A stretch of DNA of 64,000 nucleotides from JACPYG01 sp038063015 (GTDB taxonomy: Bacteria; Patescibacteriota; Minisyncoccia; Minisyncoccales; Staskawiczbacteraceae). Made by a program: the position numbers and the translations under genes. How positions within the stretch are numbered: position 1 is the stretch's first letter; the number at the start of each line of letters is the position of its first letter. This document shows, in pieces, positions 54,210 to 60,742 of the stretch. The notes under the pieces were generated by a model, which saw only the letters and a program-made list of their open reading frames with translations, was not told where the DNA came from and did no database searches. The stretch lies in the NCBI GenBank assembly GCA_038063015.1, contig JBBTVX010000001.1:158495-222494 (forward strand). Direction: 5' to 3'.

Positions 54210-54611
54210 ATGTCAACCGTTATCCGTATCACCCGCCACCAGATCGACGCCGACCGCGAAAGCTATCTGAAGAACATTTTCGGTAGCGACCTGAGGGTCG
54301 TCACCGACGACATCCGTTACGGCGACGACCCGGTCGGGGCCGTCGTCGACCTCATCAAGAAGGTCGAGGCCGAGACTGGCGACAAGGTGGTTGCCGTCGA
54401 AACGCAGGCACCGTTCCCGGTGCTGATGCGTCTGGTGGATTGTCGCCGGGACATCGGCCTGCCGCTGATTCGTGCCCAATTCGAGCGCGACGTGGGCGGC
54501 CGGGCCATCGTGGTGGGACAGGATGCGAGCGGGCGTGACCTGCTCAAATTCTCCCATTACGAGGTACTCGAGCGGATCGTCTTTGAGACGACCCGGCTCG
54601 AGCCGCGGTAG
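54210..54611 (+). CDS. Small GC-rich hypothetical protein, possibly Rossmann-like
   Basis: The 133-residue protein starts at ATG 54210 (MSTVIRITRHQIDADRES) behind the strong ribosome site AAAGGAG; an upstream in-frame ATG at 54177 lacks one. By eye it alternates strands and helices: VIRITRH, YLKNIFG, LRVVTDD, VGAVVDLIKKVEAETG, KVVAVETQAPFPVLMRLVD, LPLIRAQFERD, RAIVVGQD. The start, with R/SH-x-(5)-Q/E-like residues before a helix, recalls small ring-nuclease families such as Csx20, but this is speculative. The G+C content is far above the surrounding genes. It lies 152 bases upstream of the Csx3 fusion, with hairpins in the gap (GGGAGCGAT/ATCGCTCCC, ATCACTCTT/AAGAGTGAT). Confidence 0.6.
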   Translation: MSTVIRITRHQIDADRESYLKNIFGSDLRVVTDDIRYGDDPVGAVVDLIKKVEAETGDKVVAVETQAPFPVLMRLVDCRRDIGLPLIRAQFERDVGGRAIVVGQDASGRDLLKFSHYEVLERIVFETTRLEPR

Positions 54612-54763
54612 AGTCAAAAAGGGCATGGTGCCCATCGGTTTTAAGGGAGCGATGTGTGAAGGAAAACACATATCGCTCCCATCACTCTTTTCTTCTTAAA
54701 TAAACTTTGAGACGAGAAGAGTGATAGAAGGATAGAAATTCAAACCCCGAGAGGAGGATAGAG

Positions 54764-55708
54764 ATGAAGATTCAGATTAGAAAAAGTGGCGAGTTCAAGT
54801 TGATTTACTTCGAACTCCCCACTTACGGCGTTGATCCGGTCGCAGTCGCGACGAAGATTAACGCCATGGCCGAGTTATGGAACGGGCCGGAAACGGTTTT
54901 GTTCCGCGGTCAAGGCCCAGTGTGGCTGTATGGGATGCTTGTGCATTCCGCACACGCCACGCCGAACGCCGCAACATTCGAACCGCGCAAGGACGGCTAT
55001 GTGGTCGTTCATCAGCACGGAGGCGAGTGGCGGCCCGGCGATGTGATTCCGTCTTCGGTGGTCGGTATGACCATCGAGGGTGGCGAGATCGTCGGCGGCG
55101 AGGACATAACACCGAAGCGGCACATTGTCGTTTCGGTGGGAGGACCTCCTCATTCTGGCAAGTCGGTCTTTCTGGCGGAGTTATACCGCCAGTTGCTTGA
55201 TCGGATGCCGGGAGAGGTTTTCCTTCAGCGAGGTTGCCCTGATGGTGAAGGGATGTGGTCAGCCGAGTCTGATCCGTCTCTGGTGAAAACCATTCGCCAG
55301 AAGGGCAAGTTCTCGAACGATTTCGTTGGTTGGGCAAAGGACGCTCTCCGCGGTCTGCAGCGTGGTTTCAAAATCACACTTGTGGACCTCGGCGGCAAGC
55401 GTATACAGCCCAACGACGATCTCCTTCGGGGATCTACTCATTGCATCGTTCTCTCTTCGAAAGAGGAAGAAACGAAGGCATGGGTGGAGTACGCGCAAAG
55501 CTGTGGCTGCGAGATTCTCGCAGTTATCGACTCCCGACTCGTCAACAACGAGTCCGGCAGGCTCGACAGCTCGGTGCGTTCCTCGCTGGATACTTCCGCA
55601 ACCCCTGTCACTGGAACGCTGGTTAACCTCGATCGCGAGGCGCCGGCTGATCCGTATCGCGAGGCGGTGAGCGCTCTTGCCGAGCGCCTTATCGCCGAAG
55701 TGGTGTGA
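54764..55708 (+). CDS. csx3: Csx3 (CRISPR ring nuclease) domain fused to a P-loop ATPase/kinase-like domain
   Basis: Residues 1-95 match Csx3 by eye: FRGQGPVWLYGMLVHSAH, AATFEPRKDGYVVVHQHGG and GDVI correspond to the conserved core, with His61 in the position of the catalytic His. Csx3 (Crn3) degrades cyclic tetra-adenylate, the messenger of type III CRISPR systems. After a linker, residues 121-314 form a P-loop domain (VSVGGPPHSGKSVFLAELY, RGCPDGEGMWS, ITLVDLGGKR) like that of the long Csx3-AAA fusions known from cyanobacteria. The ribosome site is GAGAGGAGG. No type III genes or CRISPR array are in the window, so the partner is unknown. G+C is high, indicating transfer. Confidence 0.78.
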   Translation: MKIQIRKSGEFKLIYFELPTYGVDPVAVATKINAMAELWNGPETVLFRGQGPVWLYGMLVHSAHATPNAATFEPRKDGYVVVHQHGGEWRPGDVIPSSVVGMTIEGGEIVGGEDITPKRHIVVSVGGPPHSGKSVFLAELYRQLLDRMPGEVFLQRGCPDGEGMWSAESDPSLVKTIRQKGKFSNDFVGWAKDALRGLQRGFKITLVDLGGKRIQPNDDLLRGSTHCIVLSSKEEETKAWVEYAQSCGCEILAVIDSRLVNNESGRLDSSVRSSLDTSATPVTGTLVNLDREAPADPYREAVSALAERLIAEVV

Positions 55709-55924
55709 TATGAAGCGGAGGGCGTCCTCGGACGGCCCGCGGCCCGTTACAACCCAAACATGAGCGGGGACTCCAACGAAAAAATAAATTGGAGCGAGAC
55801 CGCAGGGTTAGTGGTTATAAAAAGGCCTTTGGGAAGGGCCTGACAAAAGTCAAAGTGTGGTACACATTCCCCTTTTCTTCCAGACCATAAAATGTTTGTG
55901 GCTTGGAAGAAGAGATTTGTGTCT
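55709..55924 (+). other. Structured intergenic leader
   Basis: No gene. Visible hairpins: GGCCTTT-GGGAA-GGGCC near 55825 and a long stem where CTTTTCTTCCA pairs with TGGAAGAAGAG (about 55873-55917). A GC-rich terminator-like stretch follows the csx3 stop (GGGCGTCC-TCG-GACGGCCC). Confidence 0.5.
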
Positions 55925-55972
55925 TTTCCCGAAGTTGGCGGATTGACCAACTATGTTCCCGAAAGGGCGGCC
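55925..55972 (+). promoter_or_regulatory. 48-nt leader element, copy 2
   Basis: Identical to 54126-54173 over 48 nt while flanking sequence differs. It stands 39 bases before the ATG at 56012 and is followed by the ribosome site AAGGAGGAG. CGGCC-ATGTGACA-GGCCG adds a hairpin here. Confidence 0.7.
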
Positions 55973-56011
55973 ATGTGACAGGCCGTAATCCTAAAAGAAG
56001 GAGGAGATGTC

Positions 56012-56943
56012 ATGACAGAGCTACTGATTATCGGCAACAAACTGACGGCCCAGAACGACGGCACGGTGGACGTGGTTGAACAACTGTTCGCCACGCCCAT
56101 GTCAGAGAAGTGGAAGGGCCGTAAGGCCCGGCGGTTTGCCCCGGTGCTGGGTGTCCCCGGAGTCGTTGGGACAGCGTTGGCTCACGCCTTCGCATCCAGC
56201 GACCGGACCGGAATGCAGTTCCGGTACAGGGAGCCCGCCAAGGGTTGTTGGGTGGTGCACAACTTCAATTCGCCTCGTGGACTGAAGCACTACGCGGCGG
56301 ACTTGCTCCATCGCTGGAGCAAGGCACCAATGAGTGCCTGCTTCACGGCCGTTGAGATCGGTATCGGCAATTGCTACTCGGAGTGGCAATTTGCCGTGAT
56401 GGACCATTTCGGTCCTCGGCCGATCGACGGTGGTGAGTTCCACGCCGGCGACTGCGATATTTGCGGTCGCCGTTGGTGGCATGATCGTGTCAACTCGCAT
56501 TGGGCGTACCAGTGCGAGGAGCACGAGTGCCCCAGTCGCCATCTGGAAGAAATGGCGCCGGGGGCCGTTGGCACCCGGAAACCATCCAAGGCGAAGAGGT
56601 CTGGGTGCGCACCGATTATTCGTCCGGATGGAACGGACGACGGTCGGCATGCAAAGAGTGCTGGAAAAAGGAAGAGCTGGAAGATCTCCAGCCCGACCTC
56701 ACCTGGCACGAAGGCACCTGTGCCAAGTGTGGCGCCACGAGTGGCGAGCACAAAGCGTGGGTCGTGAGCAATCTGTTTGGCGACAAGGATGTCTGCCAGA
56801 ATTGCTACGAGAGTTTTCGGCACCTTTACTGGTGCATCTGCCCCGTTTGCAGTGAACGGGGTGTGAGTAAAAACTCCGCCCGGCCGTTCGTGGAAGACCT
56901 CGAGGTCGTCCACGAGTGCGCAACCTGCGGCCACAAATTTTAG
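56012..56943 (+). CDS. GC-rich zinc-ribbon protein with an internal frameshift
   Basis: The first frame (56012 onward) encodes a soluble N-terminal part and a zinc-ribbon-like CDICGRRWWHDR...YQCEEHEC; around 56560 the continuation moves to the -1 frame and runs to a stop at 56943: WHPETIQGEEVWVRTDYS, CKECWKKEEL, CAKCGATSGEHKAW, CQNCYESFRHLYWCICPVC and CATCGHKF. Both parts have paired Cys motifs, so they look like one protein of about 310 residues. The junction is the run CCGGGGGCC, where one lost G, a sequencing error or a -1 slip would explain it. Function unknown. The ribosome site is AAGGAGGAG. Confidence 0.55.
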
Positions 56944-56980
56944 TTCTTCATATCTCATCAGGGATTGATGGAATTGGTTA

Positions 56981-57024
56981 TTGGAGGTCAACGGCATGGT
57001 TTGCCTGCGACCTCCCTTTCTTTC
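56981..57024 (+). terminator. Probable terminator of the zinc-ribbon gene
   Basis: GGAGGTC ... GACCTCC with a 19-nt loop, followed by CTTTCTTT. It lies about 40 bases after the stop. From there to 57242 I see no convincing gene. Confidence 0.55.
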
Positions 57025-57242
57025 AGAATATTAATTTTTATAGTATCCTTAAAGAAGGATAGCCATTATAATGCTGTGAGTCAGTTTGACGGAATCGAAT
57101 CAGGGAGCGATGTGATTTTACCCCAAGCTTTTGCAAAGGGTACAAATCTCTCTCCTCAAAGAACATTGTTTCTTGGTTTGTATAATCTCAGGCATTCTGG
57201 CTCGCGGCCTTATGGTGGTTATTTTTTTACGCAAAAACCAAG

Positions 57243-57430
57243 AATCACTAAAAATAAAATTTTTTCGGCGAGCAGGCAAAAAATGGAGGGGTTTTAGGGG
57301 AGGAAATTTTTTGCCCGCGAGCCGATTTTTGTTTCGTTCCTGCCTCGCCCCGCCAGCTGGCGGGGCGAGGCAATTGTTTTTCTCAGGAATTTTTGATAAA
57401 ATAAGTTCGAGCGTAGTTGTAAATATACTC
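57243..57430. repeat. Inverted-repeat junction C: hairpin and recombinase tail, inverted relative to A
   Basis: 57243-57264 is the inverted copy of 53226-53247. Hairpin H is at 57265-57325 in reverse orientation. Then the palindrome CGCCCCGCCAG/CTGGCGGGGCG, and the inverted copy of the recombinase tail of junction A (coding minus strand, stop at 57383-57385). A and C match over roughly 185 bp. Confidence 0.88.
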
Positions 57431-57563
57431 CACGATAAAACTTTTTTCTTTTTTCCCTACGAAATCGCGGGCGGCCGAAATGGCCGCCCATTGCGTTTTG
57501 AGAGAGGAATTCGTTTCGCTCGGCGCGCTGCGGCGCGCCTCGCGGTTTTGCAAAATGAGGTTT
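57383..57563 (-). pseudogene. 3' fragment of a serine recombinase gene
   Basis: Read on the minus strand, 57563-57383 encodes NLILQNREARRSAPSETN, SSLKTQWAAISAARDFVGKK, EKSFIVEYIYNYARTYFIKNS and a stop. The intact recombinase at 57781 has almost the same residues (NLILQNREARRSAPSETN, QWAALCAAREFVGKKSKSFILE) but ends differently. The fragment therefore preserves the genuine C-terminus of a close relative. 57428-57563 and 59169-59304 form an inverted repeat of about 136 bp with over 85% identity by eye. Confidence 0.8.
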
Positions 57564-57651
57564 CGTCGTTGCGATTTTTAAATTCTGTCTCGTTTTTTTG
57601 TTTTGCCCGATAAAAAGAATTTTTGCTTTTTGTTTTGGCGTGGTATAATAA

Positions 57652-57766
57652 AATTGTTGAGGTTGATTAGTTTTACAAAAGGCATTTTATTTCTAAAATA
57701 GAATATTAAAAGGGGCTGGAAACTGGTTAACCTCAACAATTAGCCTTTTGTTTTCCAGTCCCTTTT
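57652..57766 (+). promoter_or_regulatory. Recombinase leader with three interlocked complementary pairs
   Basis: Three pairs occur in the order a-b-c-a'-b'-c': a AATTGTTGAGGTT (57652-57664) with a' 57729-57741; b CAAAAGGC (57676-57683) with b' 57743-57750; c AAAAGGGGCTGGAAAC (57708-57723) with c' 57750-57766. The c hairpin would enclose a' and b', so it excludes or knots the other two. A TATAAT at 57644-57649 stands just upstream. A switch-like leader or a recombination-site structure are both possible. Confidence 0.55.
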
Positions 57767-57780
57767 AGTTATAAACTACT

Positions 57781-59466
57781 ATGCAAAAATTCTTTTTGTA
57801 TGCCCGTAAGTCCACAGATGTGGAAGACAAGCAAGTAAGGTCTATTGAAGACCAAATCGCAGAATTGCGCGCTTTTGGAAAACAGGAGAATCTTGAAATT
57901 ATTGAGGAGTTGATTGAAAAACAATCAGCCAAAATTCCGGGCCGTCCGATTTTCAATGAAATGATAAAACGAATTGAGAAAGGCGAGGCGCAAGGAATTT
58001 TGGCGTGGCATCCCGACCGTCTGGCGCGCAATTCTGTGGACGGTGGCAGAATAATCTATCTTTTGGATTGCGGGCGTCTTGCGGCGTTGAAATTTCCAAC
58101 GCTGTGGTTTGAAAATACGCCACAAGGTAAGTTCATGCTCAATATCGTTTTTGGGCAAAGCAAATACTATGTTGATTCGCTTGCCGAAAATACAAAAAGA
58201 GGGTTACGCCAAAAAGTTAAAAGAGGGGAATACCCATCTCTTGCGCCAATCGGGTACATCAATGACAAGAGAATAAAAAGTGTTGTAGTAGATAAAAAAC
58301 GCGCTCCGATTATCCGAAAGGCGTTTGAGCTTTATGCGCAGGACAACTCTCGCCTTGAAGACATCTCAAACTTTTTGGCGCAAAACGGCATTTATTCTTC
58401 CGGCGGCAAGCGAGTCAAACGAGACAGAATTTCTTTTATCCTTTCAAACCCGTTCTACACTGGTTTGTTCCGTTATTCTGGCGAAATACACGAAGGCAAA
58501 CACCAGCCAGTCATCTCAAAGAAAATTTTTGACAAAGTTCAGGAAATCTTAAAGCAAAGAGGAAGACCTCATCACAAACAAAAGAATGAACCCCAGCCAT
58601 TTTGTGGACTTCTAAAATGCGGGAATTGTGGAATGGCAATTACAGGCGAGTACAAGATTAAGAAACAAAAAAACGGCAACGAACATTATTACACTTACTA
58701 CCACTGCACCCATAAATCCAAAATAATCAAATGCAAAGAACCTTGTATTCGCCAAGAAATTTTAGACAAGCAAATTTCGCTTTTGCTTCAAAAATTTTCT
58801 TTGAGAAAAGATTGGGCGGAAGAATTAAATAAAATGCTGGAAAAAAACAAAATGAAAACCGCCCAATCTTTTGTCGCTTTTGTTCAAGATAACAAAAAGA
58901 GAATTGTGGAAATTTCCGTTAAGCTCCAGCGACTTTTGGACGGCTATTTAGAGCAGGATATTGAGAAAGAAATTTACCGAACTGAAAAAACAAAACTGTT
59001 ATCCGAAAAAAAGTCGCTGGAGGAGAAAATATCTAATCTTGAACAAAAGCAAACTGGCTGGCTCAAACCGATGCGAAATTGGATAAAAGAAGCTGAATCC
59101 ATAGACAAAATCGCAAACGACAGCGACCTTTTCGCGAAAAAGGTCGCCGCTAAAGAAATCTTCGGCTCAAACCTCATTTTGCAAAACCGCGAGGCGCGCC
59201 GCAGCGCGCCGAGCGAAACGAATTCCCCTCTCAAAACGCAATGGGCGGCGCTTTGCGCCGCCCGCGAATTCGTCGGGAAAAAATCAAAAAGTTTTATACT
59301 GGAGCGGGTAAGGAGAGTCGAACTCCTGTCACGACTTTGGAAAAGTCGGGTAATGCCGTTATACGATACCCGCATAAAAAATAAGTTGGTCGGGGTACTC
59401 GGATTCGAACCGAGACTAAATCGTCCCAAACGATTCGTGCTACCGTTACACCATACCCCGCTTTAA
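57781..59466 (+). CDS. Large serine recombinase, 3' end replaced
   Basis: Site-specific integrase/transposase of the large serine family. It has the catalytic domain (FFLYARKSTDVEDKQVRSIEDQ with Ser11, AWHPDRLARNSVDGG), a recombinase domain (PSLAPIGYINDK, FILSNPFYTGLFRYSGEIHEGKHQPVISKKIF), a zinc ribbon (GLLKCGNCGMAITG ... YHCTHK...CKEPCI) and a coiled coil. From about residue 507 the frame reads through two tRNA genes on the other strand (FEPRLNRP and onward), so the native end is lost. A relative's real end is seen at 57383-57430. Whether the truncated enzyme works is unknown. Confidence 0.85.
   Translation: MQKFFLYARKSTDVEDKQVRSIEDQIAELRAFGKQENLEIIEELIEKQSAKIPGRPIFNEMIKRIEKGEAQGILAWHPDRLARNSVDGGRIIYLLDCGRLAALKFPTLWFENTPQGKFMLNIVFGQSKYYVDSLAENTKRGLRQKVKRGEYPSLAPIGYINDKRIKSVVVDKKRAPIIRKAFELYAQDNSRLEDISNFLAQNGIYSSGGKRVKRDRISFILSNPFYTGLFRYSGEIHEGKHQPVISKKIFDKVQEILKQRGRPHHKQKNEPQPFCGLLKCGNCGMAITGEYKIKKQKNGNEHYYTYYHCTHKSKIIKCKEPCIRQEILDKQISLLLQKFSLRKDWAEELNKMLEKNKMKTAQSFVAFVQDNKKRIVEISVKLQRLLDGYLEQDIEKEIYRTEKTKLLSEKKSLEEKISNLEQKQTGWLKPMRNWIKEAESIDKIANDSDLFAKKVAAKEIFGSNLILQNREARRSAPSETNSPLKTQWAALCAAREFVGKKSKSFILERVRRVELLSRLWKSRVMPLYDTRIKNKLVGVLGFEPRLNRPKRFVLPLHHTPL
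59169..59304. repeat. Inverted copy of 57428-57563
   Basis: The 3' part of the recombinase gene, from AAACCTCATTTTGC to GTTTTATACTGGAG, is an inverted copy of 57428-57563 with internal GC palindromes (GGCGGCGCTTTGCGCCGCC). Similarity ends exactly at the 3' CCA of tRNA-Gly (59300). Confidence 0.85.
59300..59373 (-). tRNA. tRNA-Gly(TCC)
   Basis: Reverse-strand cloverleaf: acceptor GCGGGTA/TACCCGC, anticodon stem CGACT/AGTCG with loop TTTCCAA (anticodon TCC), T-arm AGGAG-TTCGACT-CTCCT, encoded CCA at 59300-59302. Its 3' end marks the breakpoint of the recombinase gene. Confidence 0.92.
59387..59460 (-). tRNA. tRNA-Pro(TGG)
   Basis: Reverse-strand cloverleaf: acceptor CGGGGTA/TACCCCG, anticodon stem AATCG/CGATT with loop TTTGGGA (anticodon TGG), T-arm CTCGG-TTCGAAT-CCGAG, encoded CCA. 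It is 13 bases from tRNA-Gly on the same strand, so both are probably transcribed together. Confidence 0.93.
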
Positions 59467-59838
59467 TTAGCCGTGCTTCCAAGCTTGACCGTAATGTATT
59501 ATTCTGTGACAATTTGCGCAAATAACTGCACATTTTTTAATTTCTTTTTTGACTCTTTCGAGTCCGAAGTGATTATAACGAGCAGAGCTGATCGAAAATT
59601 TCTTATTAGAAGTGTGATGAAACTCTAAAACTCGATAATCTTTGACCCCGCATTTTATGCATCCATTTTTTGTTTTATAATCATCCAGTATTTTTTGATA
59701 TTTTTTGGTAAGTAATTTTTTAGTTTTAGTATAACAGAAACGGCATTTTAGCCGTCTGTAAGTTTTATTACCTATCGTACCAGCCACACCGAAATCGGAT
59801 TTAGAATAATATTTATTACAATATTTGCAAAGCTTCAT
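59467..59838 (-). CDS. HNH endonuclease domain protein
   Basis: The 123-residue protein starts at the ATG of MKLCKYCNKYYSKSDFG (59836-59838); an upstream in-frame start would add a hydrophobic, non-conserved stretch. It has a zinc ribbon (CKYCNKYY ... CRFCYT), a second Cys pair (CIKCGVKD) and the HNH core VLEFHHTSNKKF ... VICANCHRIIHYG. HNH proteins of this size are often homing or restriction-type nucleases. It lies six bases from tRNA-Pro on the same strand and near tRNA-Arg(TCT). Confidence 0.8.
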   Translation of the reverse strand: MKLCKYCNKYYSKSDFGVAGTIGNKTYRRLKCRFCYTKTKKLLTKKYQKILDDYKTKNGCIKCGVKDYRVLEFHHTSNKKFSISSARYNHFGLERVKKEIKKCAVICANCHRIIHYGQAWKHG

Positions 59839-59981
59839 TATTATATTGTAATATTTTTGGGAGCTGTATGCAAGGTTCAAAATATTACAATATAAAATAT
59901 AGAGCAAAAACTATCTTGAATTATAACTTAAAAAACTCTTCTTGTCAAAGAGAAAAATTTATGATAATATTTTAATTGTTA

Positions 59982-60053
59982 GTCCCCGTAGTTCAACGGA
60001 TAGAACGCTAGCCTTCTAAGCTGGACATGGAGGTTCGATTCCTCCCGGGGACA
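59982..60053 (+). tRNA. tRNA-Arg(TCT)
   Basis: Acceptor GTCCCCG/CGGGGAC, anticodon stem CTAGC/GCTGG with loop CTTCTAA (anticodon TCT), T-arm GGAGG-TTCGATT-CCTCC. No CCA is encoded. HNH genes lie on both sides. Confidence 0.92.
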
Positions 60054-60118
60054 CATAATTTGAATATCCACAGATTGGTAGCTTGACTTTCCATGTTTGT
60101 ACATGTTAAAATTAAATA

Positions 60119-60592
60119 ATGCCAATTGTTAAGTGTAAAAAATGCGGAAAAGAGTTTTACGCAAAGCCGAGTTGGTTAAAAGTCGGTAATGGCAAATTTT
60201 GTTCTGCCAAATGTCAATATGAATCCTATAAAAAAGGAAAATTTGTGGCATGTAATATTTGTGGAAGAAAAACATGGAAACAACCGAAGCAAATAGATCA
60301 TTCAAAAAGTGGCAAATTTTTTTGTAGCAAGTCTTGCCAGACTTTGTGGCGGAATAAAGAGTTTAGGGGATCCCGTCATCATAACTGGAAAGGCGGAGAA
60401 CATATTTTACACAAAAGTTTACTTATTGAAAATGGTACTAAATCAATTTGTAAATTATGCAATTGTAAAGATGAAAGAGTGTTGGCGGTGCACCATCTTG
60501 ATAAAAATAGGAAAAATAATGATGTTAAAAATTTAATATTTTTGTGTTTTAATTGTCATCATTTAGTCCACGGTCATAACATAAAAATTTAA
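60119..60592 (+). CDS. HNH endonuclease-like protein with zinc ribbons
   Basis: The 157-residue protein has two treble-clef-like Cys pairs (VKCKKCGKEF ... FCSAKCQYES; VACNICGRKTW ... FFCSKSCQTLW), the NHN-type helper RGSRHHNWKGGEH, and an HNH core ICKLCNCKDERVLAVHHLD, NRKNNDVKNLIFLCFNCHHLVHG. This is the architecture of free-standing phage or homing HNH nucleases. It is a different family from the HNH gene at 59467. It sits between tRNA-Arg(TCT) and tRNA-His. Confidence 0.82.
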   Translation: MPIVKCKKCGKEFYAKPSWLKVGNGKFCSAKCQYESYKKGKFVACNICGRKTWKQPKQIDHSKSGKFFCSKSCQTLWRNKEFRGSRHHNWKGGEHILHKSLLIENGTKSICKLCNCKDERVLAVHHLDKNRKNNDVKNLIFLCFNCHHLVHGHNIKI

Positions 60593-60599
60593 TATTTGT

Positions 60600-60671
60600 G
60601 GCGGTCATAGCTTAATGGTAAAGCTCCTGTCTGTGGCACAGGCGATGGGAGTTCGATTCTCCTTGATCGCC
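60600..60671 (+). tRNA. tRNA-His(GTG)
   Basis: Acceptor GCGGTCA/TGATCGC with an extra pair G-1 (60600) to C73 (60671), the identity mark of tRNA-His. Anticodon stem CCTGT/ACAGG with loop CTGTGGC (anticodon GTG). T-arm GGGAG-TTCGATT-CTCCT. Confidence 0.93.
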
Positions 60672-60742
60672 CAGTTTAAAAATCAAGGATAATATCCTTG
60701 ATTTTTTATGGTATAATAAAAAAAGAATTAAATAAATTTTAA

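Noticed and set aside
54213..54671. Long minus-strand frame in the GC-rich segment
   Set aside because: High G+C lowers stop frequency; the plus-strand gene has the ribosome site and sensible protein.
56102..56997. Minus-strand frames opposite the zinc-ribbon gene
   Set aside because: Same composition effect; plus strand has paired Cys motifs and a ribosome site.
56965..57613. Plus-strand frames between the zinc-ribbon gene and the recombinase
   Set aside because: They run through the inverted repeat and palindromes, so they are likely chance frames.
50214..59466. CRISPR array next to csx3
   Set aside because: No regularly spaced direct repeats with unique spacers were found; repeats here are inverted hairpins.
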